Below, in pieces: positions 54,701 through 64,000 of a DNA stretch of 64,000 bases (the stretch's first letter is position 1; every line of letters begins with the position of its first letter). Location of the stretch: positions 17,362 to 81,361 of the IMG/VR virus record IMGVR_UViG_3300020371_000005; one strand, written 5' to 3'. Position numbers and translations under genes: made by a program. Under the pieces are notes generated by a model. It had not been told where the DNA came from, did not search any database, and saw only the letters and a list, made by a program, of their open reading frames with translations. Source of the stretch: a virus.

Positions 54701-57700
54701 GGTTTGTTGGTTGGTGACTCTGTTACCATCTATGGTGCAAACCCAACAGTGTTCAACGGCACATTCCTGGTGACATCTCGTTTGAGCAATACTGTATTTG
54801 AATACAATATTCCACAACCAGCACCTAATGCTCCCCAAGGTAATATCCTTCTTTCAGTTGATCTGAACAAAGGTAAGTCCTCAGAAAGCGGTATCAACAT
54901 CGCTATTAAGGACTTTACCACTAACGTCCAGAACACTTTCTTCAATGAGCAGTATTCATATATTGCTTCATCTGGTATTCCCAACTATGAGGTTGGTCCT
55001 TTCCTTGGATCTGCACTGCTTCCTGGTAACCAGCGCAAACTGATTCGTATTCCTCGCGTCATTAACACAGTTTCTAAGCGTGAAGATGTCAAGTTTGGTC
55101 CTGTTGGTGCTTGGGTTAACGGCGTTTCCGCTTGGTCCTATAAATCCAATAGCAAGATTAAGTTCGGTGGTGTGACGAGTATCACCATCGATAATCCTGG
55201 TAAGGGTTATGACGCAGCATCTCCACCAGTCATTGAAGTCAATGGTGGCGGTGGATCTGGTGGTGCAGCAACTGTTGTCGTCAATGGATCTCTTTATGAA
55301 ATCGAAGTTACTTCTGGCGGTACTGGTTACACTAGCAGCCCTCTTGTTTCTATCGTGGGTGGTGGTGGATTCGGCGCTACTGCTACCGCTGTTATTACCA
55401 ATGGTGTAGTTAGTAGAATTCTGGTCGAATCGCCAGGTCAAGGATATACATCACAACCCACCGTTTCTGTTTCTGGTGGGGGTGGAACAGGTTGTACTGC
55501 AACAGCATCAGTTCGTGGTCCGATTCAATCCGTATCTGTTACCAACTCTGGTAGCTCGTACACACTATCTCCTGAAATTAAACTGAATTCGGGTGAAGGT
55601 GCTGTTGCACAACCAATTATTATCAATGGTCGTATCGTTTCTATCGCTATCATTGCTGCTGGTAGAGGATATACCACTGCACCTGAAGTTGTTATCAATG
55701 GTGATGGTTATGGTGCTGTTGCTAGAGCAACTATTGGTACCATTGGTGAGGATAGAGGTAAGGTTATTGGCGTTACTGTTGTAAACAGAGGTATTGGTTA
55801 TTCCACTGGAATGACTACCATCCGCCTTGAATCTATTGGTGAGCAAGCACAATTCTCTGCAAATGTCTTTGAATGGACTCGTAACCTTCAAGATGAACTG
55901 TCTCTGAACTTTGACGCAGCGCGTGGTTACGTGTTTGCTGGATATAACACCCAATATGGCGGTGAATATGCACACGTTTCCGATCCTAAGCAACTGAGAT
56001 ACGTTCTTGGAGACAACGTGTTCAGAAATCAGTCAACTGGTCAACTCCAAGAACTGTCTACTGGTTATGTTCACTCCCCAATTCTTGGATGGGCATTTGA
56101 TGGTAACCCGATTTATGGTCCATATGGTTATATCGATGCTACCGACCAGTCTTCTGGCATTAGAAGAATCCGTTCTTCTTACAAGGTTAAGGATGCACTG
56201 GTATATGATGCTGCAACAAATCCAAACCCTGTGCGTGCAGATGGTCCACTTCTCACTGACTATCCTGCGGGTTCATTCATTGATGACTATGAGTATGTCT
56301 TCCAAGAGGGCGATCTAGACCAATATAACGGTCGTTTCTGTAAAACACCACAGTTCCCCGAGGGTGTGTATGCATACTTTGTTTCTATTGATGCATCTGA
56401 CTTCGGTAATCCAGTTTTCCCGTATGTTTGCGGTCCTCAACTGTATTCTTCTCCCGATCAGTGGAACTACTCTCAGAATGCTGTTCAGACTAATATCCCA
56501 GCAGATGTGGTTCGCTTCCGTGATCCATATGAGGATGTTGATATTGATATTGACCGTCAACCCAACCAAGACACCGATACTCTTGTTACAGAAGAAGGTC
56601 TTGATCTAATCTTTGAAATCGAAGATACTAACAGAAACGGTATCATTGATGGTGATGAATCTACCGCAACAATCAATATTGCTGAAGAACCTGTCCTGCA
56701 ACTCTTTGATTACTATCCTAGAGTTTCTACTCGTTCTGAAGTTGACATTGACATTGAAACAACTACCAAGTTTGAGGATGCTCAAGTTGACGGATTTGTT
56801 ATTGAGAACCCTGGTATCTCCTATAAAGTCAGTGACAAACTGTACTTTGATAATGAGGGCACTGAAGGTTTCGGTGCATCTGCAAAAGTTGATGCTGTTA
56901 AGGGTCTGACAATTTCTGGTTATTCCAGTTATATGTCAAATGATACTCCTTATGGACGTATCACCACTCCCGATGAGCACGAATTGCGTGTTGGCGATGA
57001 AGTTATCGTCCAAAGTACACCTATTATCGACGATACCAACAAGACCTTTAAGGTTAAGGTCATCTCTGGTGTTGAATCTGTTACTGTTACTCAAGCTGGT
57101 TCTGGTTACTCCGAAGAACTACCTCCCACATATGAGGTTATCTCTTCCACTGGTCAAGACTTTAGAATTGACATCCCAAGAACAGAAGCGGGTGCTGTTA
57201 ACACTGTTAATATTATTAACTCTGGTTCTGGATACGATAAGGACGAACCCCCTCAAATTCGTGTCTCTCACCCACAGAGATTTAAGAAAGCAACTTACTT
57301 CCTGTCCTTCTTGAAGGAAAATGCATCTACAACTACTATCACTGATGTTAAAGTTGCAGATGACAGGACAATCTATGTTTGTGGTAAAACTGTAAAGTCT
57401 GACGGTGATACCGCTGGTATCCTCGCTAAGTTCAACAGCGATGGTCGTCTTCTCTGGCAGCGTACATTGTTCCCAACTGTTCCCGCATCAGGGACCAAGA
57501 GTTTGGAATGGAAAGCACTGTATGTTGAAAACAGCAATCCCCACAACATCTATGTTGTTGGTGAGACTGTCCCCAACAGTGTTAACCTTACACACAATCC
57601 TGACGTTGTTGTTGCTAAGTATAGATCTGGTTTCGATAATGCTAACAACCCTGATGGTATTATCCAGTGGCAACGTGATATTGCTGGTATCTCTGGTAGC

Positions 57701-60700
57701 ACCAGACGTGACTATGCATCATCTATTGCCCTAGATCAAGATGGTAGGGTGATGATTGGTGGTTATACCGATGCAAACTCCCTTGCTCCCGACGATATGT
57801 GGGTAGCACTGCTGGATATTGACGGCACCATTATGGAGAAGCGTAAGATTGCTTCTGAAAGTGGTAGTGAGCATCTGGTGGATCTCCAATGGAAATCCAA
57901 TGACACCTTTATGTTCATCGGTATTTCTGATCCTGCTGGTGCAAGTGATATTATTCTTGGTGAAACTTACTACGATACTGCAACTGTTGAACTGCAGTGG
58001 GCAAAGAAAATTGAGAGTGGCGCATACAAGTTTATGCACCCCACCTTCACCATTGATGAATATGGTGCTGTATATGTCGCAGCAACTGCTGTGAATGCTC
58101 AGGACAAGAATTATGGTGTGTTGTACGTCAAGTTTGATAATAATGACTACACTACACCTGTTGAGCACAAGATTTATGTTCCTACTGGAACCTATGATGG
58201 ATGCCACAATGCTGGTATTAAGTTCGACGTGTTTGGTAACATTGACCTTGGAGTCTCTGTCACTAAGGCATTTAATGATGTTCAGTCCACAACTCTGAAG
58301 ATTTCTTGGAATAGTGGCAACATTATCAGTGCTTCCTCTGCAAGTGAGAGTAGTGGTATTGGTTATCACGCTGTTGACTTGTCAAGTGATAACTCTGGCG
58401 ACACAGTTGTTATCGGTAATAAGGTTGAAGCAGATCAACTTGCAATCTTCAACTGGAACACTGCCGATAATCTGCTTGATGAAACTTACAATGACACTCT
58501 GAAAACTGGTACGAACAAGGCTTGGTATGATCCTGCCTTTGCAACTATCGATACTTCTAAAAAGCAAGATGGTGCATCTTCTGTTCAGATCACAGACTTC
58601 AACTCACTTGTTCTTCAATATGGTTCTGATGTAGCAACTGAGTGGGCATCTGAAGCTTATTTCGCAATGCCTGCAGCTACCTACACTGCAAATAACACTG
58701 AACCTGAGTTCTTCTCTGTTTCTGATGCTCTGAGCAACACTGTTAAGTGTGGTCTTATTGCTGATCAATCAGATGCCAATAATGGTAAGGTGTTTATTGA
58801 TATTGGAGGATCCACAACATATTCTGCTGCAGCAACTTATCGTGCAGCGTTCAATGGTGAAAGCTTCGTTCACGTTGCATTCACTAAGGAGCGTCCTGGT
58901 GTTGGTAACTATCGTTATCGTGTTTTCATTAACGGTACACTTGCTCTCGAAACTTTGAGCACAACTGTTGATGTCAATCTTAAGGATGCAACCCTTGGAC
59001 CTGTATCCACACCGAATTCCACCAATACCTGGATGGGATGGGTTGATAACTTTGTTGTCACCCCAGCATTCAAATATAACGATTCATTTACCGCTGCAGT
59101 TGTTGCTGGTACAAACAGCGCAACTCAAGCATTCCTCTACAAGATTGATAAGGACAAGACGAAACTTGGCACCTTTAACCTTGATGATGTTGAGACAGGT
59201 CACACTCTTGTAACCGCCGCTGAGAGTGGTTATACGTTTAATACCCAACCCGTTACTATCAATCCTTGGGTTATTGGTCCTGCAGGTATTCAGATTCTTG
59301 ATTATTCTGATGTAACCTCCACTCACGTTCCTGGTATCTACACATTTACAGATACTTCAGAGAAGTATAGTGAGAGAACTGCAACTATTCCTACACAGGG
59401 TGGTACGAAGCTTCTACTTTCTGCAACTGTCATTCCCAAGTTCTACTTGCGTGATGCAAAGTATAACAGTATTGACCTTGTTAAGACGCTTACATTCAAT
59501 CAACCTGCATCTTTCACTAAAGGTTCTATCCTACAGCAGTATTCTGTGATTGGTGGAAGCGATGTTGTTTCTGCATATGGAACAATCGTTGAAGCTGGAA
59601 CAAACTATGCAAAGATCGGTAAGATTATTGGTAACTTTGACACCACAAAACTCCTGAAGTCAACGGCAGGTGACATCAATACTCTTGATCGTAACTTCAC
59701 TGTTGAAACTACAACACCTCAATGGGTTGAGAACTTCTCATATACTGTTGGTGATGTTGTTTACAATGCTGGTAAGGTTTACACTGCAACTTCTACAGGC
59801 GTTTCTGGTCCTTTGGAACCAGAGCACACCACTGGTATTGTGACCGATGGTAATGTCAACTGGTCTTTCACCAGTGTTTCTGGCAGTTTCGACGTTGATC
59901 TGGCAAATACTGCTTACAATGGCAGCACTCTGGGAGCGTTTACTTCGTGGAGAGCATTTGCTGCAGAAGATTATACTATTAAGATTGAAGAAATCTATGG
60001 TGATTCCACCTTTATTAAGGGCGACACCATTGACGCAGATGCAGTCAACCTGCAATTTACTGTTGATGCAACTGGCAAGATTGCTACATTTGCTGGATTG
60101 ATCGGTGTCAAGAAGTTCTCTTTGATTGCTACACTTGACAAAGACGTTATTCCTGCTTCTGCTCTTGCAAATACGGACCTTGTATACTGCTCTGCTAACA
60201 GCAGACACAACTTTGAGGCAAATGAAATCATCTTTACAGAGAGATTTGCCACTAATGACTACAACGGATCCTTCTTTGTTGAAGAAGTCTTTAGTTCTAG
60301 AGAGTTTACATTCCGTTTGAGAGCAACTGCTGTTCAGGATCCCACATTCTCAGGCACAGGTTCTTCTGTTTCCAACGTCAATATCTACGCCAAGCACCCC
60401 AAACTGCTGTTTGTTCGCTATCACCAGTACATTTTTGACCTGGATGATCCATCAAACCTCGGTTATTATCTGTCTTTCTCTAAGGATAATCAGTACAAAC
60501 TGGAATATCCGTTTATTAACATCATTAGAGAGGGTACACCTGGTCTAACTGACGATGATTCGCCTACTCCGTTGGTTAAATTCATCGTTACAGACTCTGT
60601 TACCAACATTTCATACTATTTTGATCCATCTAGAACTGGAGCAGACTCTCCTGTTGGTGAAGGATCCTTTATTGACGTTATCCAGAGTCCTTATTCTGGT

Positions 60701-63700
60701 AGATTTAGAGTTTCTGCAACTGGAACTCAAGGAACTACCTTCGATTTCCCACTTCTCGTTGAACCTGAGAAGACTATCGCTCCCGTTGGTAATAATGAGT
60801 TTGGAAACCCACGTTCCCTCTATTCTACAACCTCTCCAAAAGCGATTGGACCTATTGCAAGCATCAAGCTTGTCAACCCAGGTGGTTTCTACCAGAAACT
60901 TCCCATCGTTACAGACATCGCATCGAACAGAGAGATCGAAAAAGTTCGTATTCTCAACGGTGGTACTGAATATGTGAACGGTATTTATTACAACGTACCT
61001 ATTACTGGTGATGGTGAAGGTGCAAGTTGTAACATTACAGTTCAGGATGATGGAGATTTCACTGGTGTTATCACCGATGTCACTCTCACGTCTGCTGGTA
61101 AAGGATATAAAACTGCATCTATCGACGTTGATGCTATTCCTGGCATCCTTGGACCCCTGCTTGCAGGTTCTGGTGCACAACTTGAAGTTGTGATTCCTGA
61201 TGAAGGTTCGGGTGCATCGGTGTTCCTGCAAGGTAAGAGCATCGGTAAGATTAAGAAGCTGAAGAACAACGAATTTGGTTTCGGTTATTCTCACGACTAT
61301 ACTCTGAGACCCGAAATTACTTTCCCTGTCAACCTTCAACTGTTTAATACCGCTATTCTGTCAGAGATCAAGATCACCGATCCTGGTTCTGGTTACACCT
61401 CCGTTCCTGCTGTGGTTATCAGTGGTGGCGGTGGATCTGGTGCAGAAGCAGAAGCAATCGTCAAGAACAACAGACTTTCTGAAGTTATCATCAAAAACCC
61501 TGGTTCTGGTTATTCTTCCGAACCGACTGTTACCCTGAAGTCTGAATTTAACTACGTTGTCAACGTTGACTTGGGTTATTTGCAGTTCAACTTCCCGCAC
61601 GGCATCACAACTGGTGCAGAAGTGCAGTTGAGAGCAGAAGATCTTGGTTCTACGGTTGGTATTTTGCCGAAACCGAGTTCTGCAGGTTTGGTTAGCTTGA
61701 ACCCTAATCAGACTTACTATGCAATCGCTGGTGAGCAAAACTCTTTGGAATCCGACCAACTTCGTATTGCACTGACCAAACTTGATGCAGAATCTGGTTC
61801 TTTCATCACATTCTTGACTCAAGGTGAAGGTCGTCAGGTTCTGTTGACCGAAGTGTTCGGTGGTCAAGCGACTGCAATCGTTGAAACCTCCAGATTCCTT
61901 GAAGGTGAACTTGTTTATCAGGGTTCTTCGCTGGAACTTGCATCTGCAACTGGTTATGTTTCTACTAACGAAGGTTGGCAGATCGGTCCTCGTATCCTGA
62001 AACTTGAAAACTATGATGGTATCTGGAAAGAAGGTGAGCGTGTAACTGGTCAGGTGTCTCGTGCATCTGGTTTGGTTGATAACCTGTCTATTGCTCGCGG
62101 TACTCTGAACATTGCATCTCTGACTAATACACCTGGTCAGTTTATCGATGACGTGGGTAAACCCTCCGAAATCGTTCAGAAGATCCAAGATTCTTATTTC
62201 TATCAGAACTTCTCTTACGTTATTAAGTCTCAGACACCTATTAACGACTGGAGAAAGTCTGTTCTGGAAACAAATCACCCTGTTGGTTTCAACCTCTTCG
62301 GTGAACTAGCAATCACGGGTGGTAAGGATATTTCGGGTCGTAAAGTTATTTCCGACTTGATCAAGGAAGTTAATATCAACTCCTTCACTAATATCAATGA
62401 AATTACATCATTTGCTAACGCACAACCGATCTATACCCAGTTCAATAACACTGAGGTACTTTTCAGACAGAAGAGACTTACTAACTCTGAGGAAATTCTA
62501 ACCTCTATCGTTAAGAAGATCGATGATGTTTCTGGTGACTTCAATGGTATTAAAACTCAGTTCCCGCTGAATGTTGAGGGTGAATCTATCACAGCAACTG
62601 AAACTCAGATGTTTGTGTTGATTAACGGTGTTGCACAGGCACCTCAAGAATCATTCTCTACTGCTGGTCCTTCTATTGTGTTCTCTGAACCTCCAAAGGC
62701 ACCTTCTAGAATTAAATTCCGTGAACTTACATATTCTCAAATTTCTCTGACCCGTTTAACGTTCAGCAATATTGGTGGTATCTTCCCGCTGACTGGTAAT
62801 ACTGTTAGAGGTATTGTTTCTGAGGCAACCGCAACTGTTATTGATTCTGGTGTTGACTACATCGATGTTTTTGATATTGAAGGTACATTCCAAACCAACG
62901 AACAAATTCTGAGTAGTGCAACTGGATTCAACTCCACTCTTGCAACTGTAAACCCCGTTACTTCTAAGACGATCTTTGAACAAGGTGAGAGAATCACCAA
63001 CCTCAAGGGCGACTTTGCAATTATTGAAGAAAATAACTTGTCTGGTGGTGTTATTGGTACTGATTTGGTCGTTTCTCGTACTTCTGGTACTGATAAGTTT
63101 GAGACTGGTGAATTTAACATCAAGTTCAACGATGTTATCTACTCTTCCAGATCTAAAATTGCCGCAACTGTTACTGTCATCGCTCCATATACCGATGATA
63201 CTAGCAATCAGGTTATTGACCAGGTTGATTTGTCTCCTGCATCTTCGTTCTTTGCTCTTGTCTTCCAGAGAGTTCCCTCAACAACATTCCCGAACGTCAT
63301 TCTTGACGACATTGGTGAAACTGTTATTAACCCAACAGAACTCAATGATCTTGAGACTCCTAATAACCAAGATTTCCTTGACTTTGAGTCTGTTCGCAAC
63401 CAAGAAATTCGTTACGATCAGCTGACTGGTACCGATTTTGCACCTGGAACCAATATCAGATTGAAGAAGATTTACTTCGGCAACTCTTCTCTCAAGCAAG
63501 TTACTGATACTCGTGCTAAGAACGCATCTGACGCATTGGTGAAGAATGCACGCTTCATTGCTGAAGAAGCCGTGGGTGATATGTTGAATTTCTACCCCTC
63601 CTTTAGTATCAATAGTGTTGGTGGTAATCAGGATTGTATGGATGACATCGTTGATGTTATCAACGCAGCTGCTTGGCAACTTGAGTTTGATGGCAACTCT

Positions 63701-64000
63701 GAGATCTGGGATATTGCTAACACATATGTCCAGAACCAGGCAATCTACCATCTTGACGGTGCAGTTCCTCAAACCATCTATGCAATGAACGCAGCAAGAG
63801 ATCTTGCTCTGAAGTGCATCAGAATGGAGAATATTGATACTGAGTATACAAATCTGACTCAGTGGAAGGATCTGACTCTAACTCCTGAATATGAAGTTGT
63901 TAGCAACAGTCACGCTGACGCTCGTACACTGATCCTTGCTAACAAGTGGTATATCGCACACGAATCACTGCACTACGCTAAGGTGCAGAATCCATCTCTG
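51782..64000 (+). CDS. giant baseplate/virion protein with YHYH, beta-propeller and LamG-like domains (gp7 position, 3' end outside window)
   Basis: ATG 51782, 29 bases after gp6, opens a frame of at least 4073 codons with no stop. The N-terminus (MKAVTVSQRVQDQIPAFIKE, VNLLAEYYRSQEKPG) and ISDFYSSKGTKISTQYLFKM (about residue 700) are typical of the protein following gp6 in cyanophages, where T4 has gp7. About twenty G-x-G-Y repeats (GSGY, GQGY, GKGY...) each head a short beta unit. Around residues 1420-1450 is a YHYH-like GWAFDGNPIYGPYGYID. A propeller-like region (about 1860-2210, FNSDGRLLWQRTLF, DQDGRVMIGGY) and a LamG-like fold (about 2320-2430, ERPGVGNYRYRVFINGTLAL) follow. The function is likely host-surface contact at the baseplate rim. 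Confidence 0.7.
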   Translation, partial: MKAVTVSQRVQDQIPAFIKEDNEQFVNLLAEYYRSQEKPGRPYDILNNILRYTDIGSGEFDPNFLSSESAVLSAVDPYQNTIVAENVNYFLEKDGTLKIDDEIIYYESITHSPDVVFTPGVNKEEFDRKIQEFEPISSQFDGSTTEFNLKLLGDPVSPQSADHLLVIVNNEFQFPNRDYFVEGDRIRFVNPPVAPTGALTGALNTIRYLIGYTSVPVRSLDPISVAADSNQFHLTRNTQPYQPLSTIASIVVVNRVEKRPFEEFTIFEDKIIFKETLGAGSTVDVRSVELIAPEFGADAEAVVKVQNGEVEDIIVKDGGSGYRMSFSPKVTIASNLGTGSDATAEALVNGIKNVSLLFSGQGYSANNPPLVEVDAPADPEGKTARITATVSDDIEGVVQLNVLSSGSGYDRIPSIKFTNPGGAIISGPTLTDGRIDADSFTVVDRGGGYTTAPLVYIDPPTGSNAIVASVMAHLDADGRLDRIEVLSGGQGYETVPRAKIIDPVGAQILDVNVTGGRVTNIELLTGGKGYTDAPSVYIVDNRKDVANNPIGGTGATAVATIFNGEITDINITSFGEGYSDTEPPKVFIAAPPAPEASCDVGFGEITGFTIHNAGSGYQPSAFVNCKRGVSAVSAYSQKGNQIYSKESDTIQSSHAVGSTIHNLDNLFAKELYRRYINQYLPNAEIDYNKVNAPQIIKTISDFYSSKGTKISTQYLFKMLFSENVDVSYPKDEVIKPSAATWNVDTVLRAELLSGDPRDLLDSQLFQYRDAVDTTVGAASALIENVIAINTGVGTVYELAISEETLQGQFSIPYKTTLVEALDTTESIITVDSTIGWPERNGTIRINDEEVVQYKEKTLNQFIECTRSKNGVVEDWDAGTQIYSDVFVYVNRGATNELKLRVLGIADAKSTVLSDTGSYYLPGDKLNVASLGSTSDDQRITSWLYNVKKLIQVTGIVPGGLNNQTATVTCSNNHGLLVGDSVTIYGANPTVFNGTFLVTSRLSNTVFEYNIPQPAPNAPQGNILLSVDLNKGKSSESGINIAIKDFTTNVQNTFFNEQYSYIASSGIPNYEVGPFLGSALLPGNQRKLIRIPRVINTVSKREDVKFGPVGAWVNGVSAWSYKSNSKIKFGGVTSITIDNPGKGYDAASPPVIEVNGGGGSGGAATVVVNGSLYEIEVTSGGTGYTSSPLVSIVGGGGFGATATAVITNGVVSRILVESPGQGYTSQPTVSVSGGGGTGCTATASVRGPIQSVSVTNSGSSYTLSPEIKLNSGEGAVAQPIIINGRIVSIAIIAAGRGYTTAPEVVINGDGYGAVARATIGTIGEDRGKVIGVTVVNRGIGYSTGMTTIRLESIGEQAQFSANVFEWTRNLQDELSLNFDAARGYVFAGYNTQYGGEYAHVSDPKQLRYVLGDNVFRNQSTGQLQELSTGYVHSPILGWAFDGNPIYGPYGYIDATDQSSGIRRIRSSYKVKDALVYDAATNPNPVRADGPLLTDYPAGSFIDDYEYVFQEGDLDQYNGRFCKTPQFPEGVYAYFVSIDASDFGNPVFPYVCGPQLYSSPDQWNYSQNAVQTNIPADVVRFRDPYEDVDIDIDRQPNQDTDTLVTEEGLDLIFEIEDTNRNGIIDGDESTATINIAEEPVLQLFDYYPRVSTRSEVDIDIETTTKFEDAQVDGFVIENPGISYKVSDKLYFDNEGTEGFGASAKVDAVKGLTISGYSSYMSNDTPYGRITTPDEHELRVGDEVIVQSTPIIDDTNKTFKVKVISGVESVTVTQAGSGYSEELPPTYEVISSTGQDFRIDIPRTEAGAVNTVNIINSGSGYDKDEPPQIRVSHPQRFKKATYFLSFLKENASTTTITDVKVADDRTIYVCGKTVKSDGDTAGILAKFNSDGRLLWQRTLFPTVPASGTKSLEWKALYVENSNPHNIYVVGETVPNSVNLTHNPDVVVAKYRSGFDNANNPDGIIQWQRDIAGISGSTRRDYASSIALDQDGRVMIGGYTDANSLAPDDMWVALLDIDGTIMEKRKIASESGSEHLVDLQWKSNDTFMFIGISDPAGASDIILGETYYDTATVELQWAKKIESGAYKFMHPTFTIDEYGAVYVAATAVNAQDKNYGVLYVKFDNNDYTTPVEHKIYVPTGTYDGCHNAGIKFDVFGNIDLGVSVTKAFNDVQSTTLKISWNSGNIISASSASESSGIGYHAVDLSSDNSGDTVVIGNKVEADQLAIFNWNTADNLLDETYNDTLKTGTNKAWYDPAFATIDTSKKQDGASSVQITDFNSLVLQYGSDVATEWASEAYFAMPAATYTANNTEPEFFSVSDALSNTVKCGLIADQSDANNGKVFIDIGGSTTYSAAATYRAAFNGESFVHVAFTKERPGVGNYRYRVFINGTLALETLSTTVDVNLKDATLGPVSTPNSTNTWMGWVDNFVVTPAFKYNDSFTAAVVAGTNSATQAFLYKIDKDKTKLGTFNLDDVETGHTLVTAAESGYTFNTQPVTINPWVIGPAGIQILDYSDVTSTHVPGIYTFTDTSEKYSERTATIPTQGGTKLLLSATVIPKFYLRDAKYNSIDLVKTLTFNQPASFTKGSILQQYSVIGGSDVVSAYGTIVEAGTNYAKIGKIIGNFDTTKLLKSTAGDINTLDRNFTVETTTPQWVENFSYTVGDVVYNAGKVYTATSTGVSGPLEPEHTTGIVTDGNVNWSFTSVSGSFDVDLANTAYNGSTLGAFTSWRAFAAEDYTIKIEEIYGDSTFIKGDTIDADAVNLQFTVDATGKIATFAGLIGVKKFSLIATLDKDVIPASALANTDLVYCSANSRHNFEANEIIFTERFATNDYNGSFFVEEVFSSREFTFRLRATAVQDPTFSGTGSSVSNVNIYAKHPKLLFVRYHQYIFDLDDPSNLGYYLSFSKDNQYKLEYPFINIIREGTPGLTDDDSPTPLVKFIVTDSVTNISYYFDPSRTGADSPVGEGSFIDVIQSPYSGRFRVSATGTQGTTFDFPLLVEPEKTIAPVGNNEFGNPRSLYSTTSPKAIGPIASIKLVNPGGFYQKLPIVTDIASNREIEKVRILNGGTEYVNGIYYNVPITGDGEGASCNITVQDDGDFTGVITDVTLTSAGKGYKTASIDVDAIPGILGPLLAGSGAQLEVVIPDEGSGASVFLQGKSIGKIKKLKNNEFGFGYSHDYTLRPEITFPVNLQLFNTAILSEIKITDPGSGYTSVPAVVISGGGGSGAEAEAIVKNNRLSEVIIKNPGSGYSSEPTVTLKSEFNYVVNVDLGYLQFNFPHGITTGAEVQLRAEDLGSTVGILPKPSSAGLVSLNPNQTYYAIAGEQNSLESDQLRIALTKLDAESGSFITFLTQGEGRQVLLTEVFGGQATAIVETSRFLEGELVYQGSSLELASATGYVSTNEGWQIGPRILKLENYDGIWKEGERVTGQVSRASGLVDNLSIARGTLNIASLTNTPGQFIDDVGKPSEIVQKIQDSYFYQNFSYVIKSQTPINDWRKSVLETNHPVGFNLFGELAITGGKDISGRKVISDLIKEVNINSFTNINEITSFANAQPIYTQFNNTEVLFRQKRLTNSEEILTSIVKKIDDVSGDFNGIKTQFPLNVEGESITATETQMFVLINGVAQAPQESFSTAGPSIVFSEPPKAPSRIKFRELTYSQISLTRLTFSNIGGIFPLTGNTVRGIVSEATATVIDSGVDYIDVFDIEGTFQTNEQILSSATGFNSTLATVNPVTSKTIFEQGERITNLKGDFAIIEENNLSGGVIGTDLVVSRTSGTDKFETGEFNIKFNDVIYSSRSKIAATVTVIAPYTDDTSNQVIDQVDLSPASSFFALVFQRVPSTTFPNVILDDIGETVINPTELNDLETPNNQDFLDFESVRNQEIRYDQLTGTDFAPGTNIRLKKIYFGNSSLKQVTDTRAKNASDALVKNARFIAEEAVGDMLNFYPSFSINSVGGNQDCMDDIVDVINAAAWQLEFDGNSEIWDIANTYVQNQAIYHLDGAVPQTIYAMNAARDLALKCIRMENIDTEYTNLTQWKDLTLTPEYEVVSNSHADARTLILANKWYIAHESLHYAKVQNPSL

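Noticed and set aside
1-64000. CRISPR array, insertion sequence, rRNA, integrase/attachment sites
   Set aside because: No regular direct repeats with unique spacers, no transposase or integrase motifs, and no rRNA-like sequence were seen.

Overview
This window is part of the genome of a T4-like marine cyanophage (a contractile-tailed myovirus of the S-PM2/P-SSM2/Syn9 type). The call rests on recognisable T4 baseplate and tail proteins (gp26-, gp27-, gp5-, gp25- and gp6-like) mixed with genes known from picocyanobacterial phages: CP12, CpeT- and CpeS-type phycobiliprotein lyases, a flavin-dependent tryptophan halogenase and many 2-oxoglutarate/Fe(II) oxygenases. The phycoerythrin-lyase genes suggest a phycobilisome-bearing host such as Synechococcus. 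Every supported gene is on the + strand, packed with ATGA/TAATG overlaps. T4-type late promoters (CTAAATA/TATAAATA) precede many structural genes. No gene-free stretch exceeds about 130 bases.

Layout. 1-6.1 kb: tail module (gp26-like protein with an apparent -1 frameshift extension, two paralogous tape-measure-like proteins, gp27-like hub). 6.2-7.6 kb: CP12, a 2OG oxygenase and a secreted HExxH protein inserted before the gp5-like hub/spike (7.7-10.1 kb). 10.1-13.7 kb: small genes behind a sigma70-like promoter, including a Phd-like antitoxin, two tandem CpeT lyases, tRNA-Thr(UGU) and a glutaredoxin-like protein without its cysteines. 13.7-24.3 kb: large virion fibre proteins under late promoters, including two glycine-rich, gp38-like putative adhesins. 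24.4-31.7 kb: an oxidative-enzyme cassette (halogenase, two DUF6065-like proteins, six 2OG-oxygenase-like proteins). 31.7-34.6 kb: CpeS-like lyase and many tiny genes. 34.6-40.3 kb: an SF2 helicase and small genes, most introduced by one family of promoter-like intergenic elements. 40.4-44.6 kb: two more 2OG oxygenases, two HNH endonucleases, an NlpC/P60 hydrolase, an AbrB-like protein and a cluster of three cyanobacterial-type DnaA boxes. 44.8-64 kb: second baseplate module (1121-aa structural protein, PAAR-like spike tip, gp25, gp6 and a giant protein of more than 4073 residues that runs off the window).

How it fits together. The late structural genes build the baseplate, tail tube machinery and host-recognition fibres. 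The interspersed metabolic genes (CP12 against the Calvin cycle, CpeT/CpeS for bilin attachment to phycobiliproteins) are typical host-takeover functions. The halogenase/2OG cassette has no obvious single known product. It is, with the frameshifted tail-chaperone-like gene, the promoter-element family and the DnaA-box cluster, the most interesting part of the window. Functions named as family members come from visible motifs and my knowledge of the families; no database search was possible.
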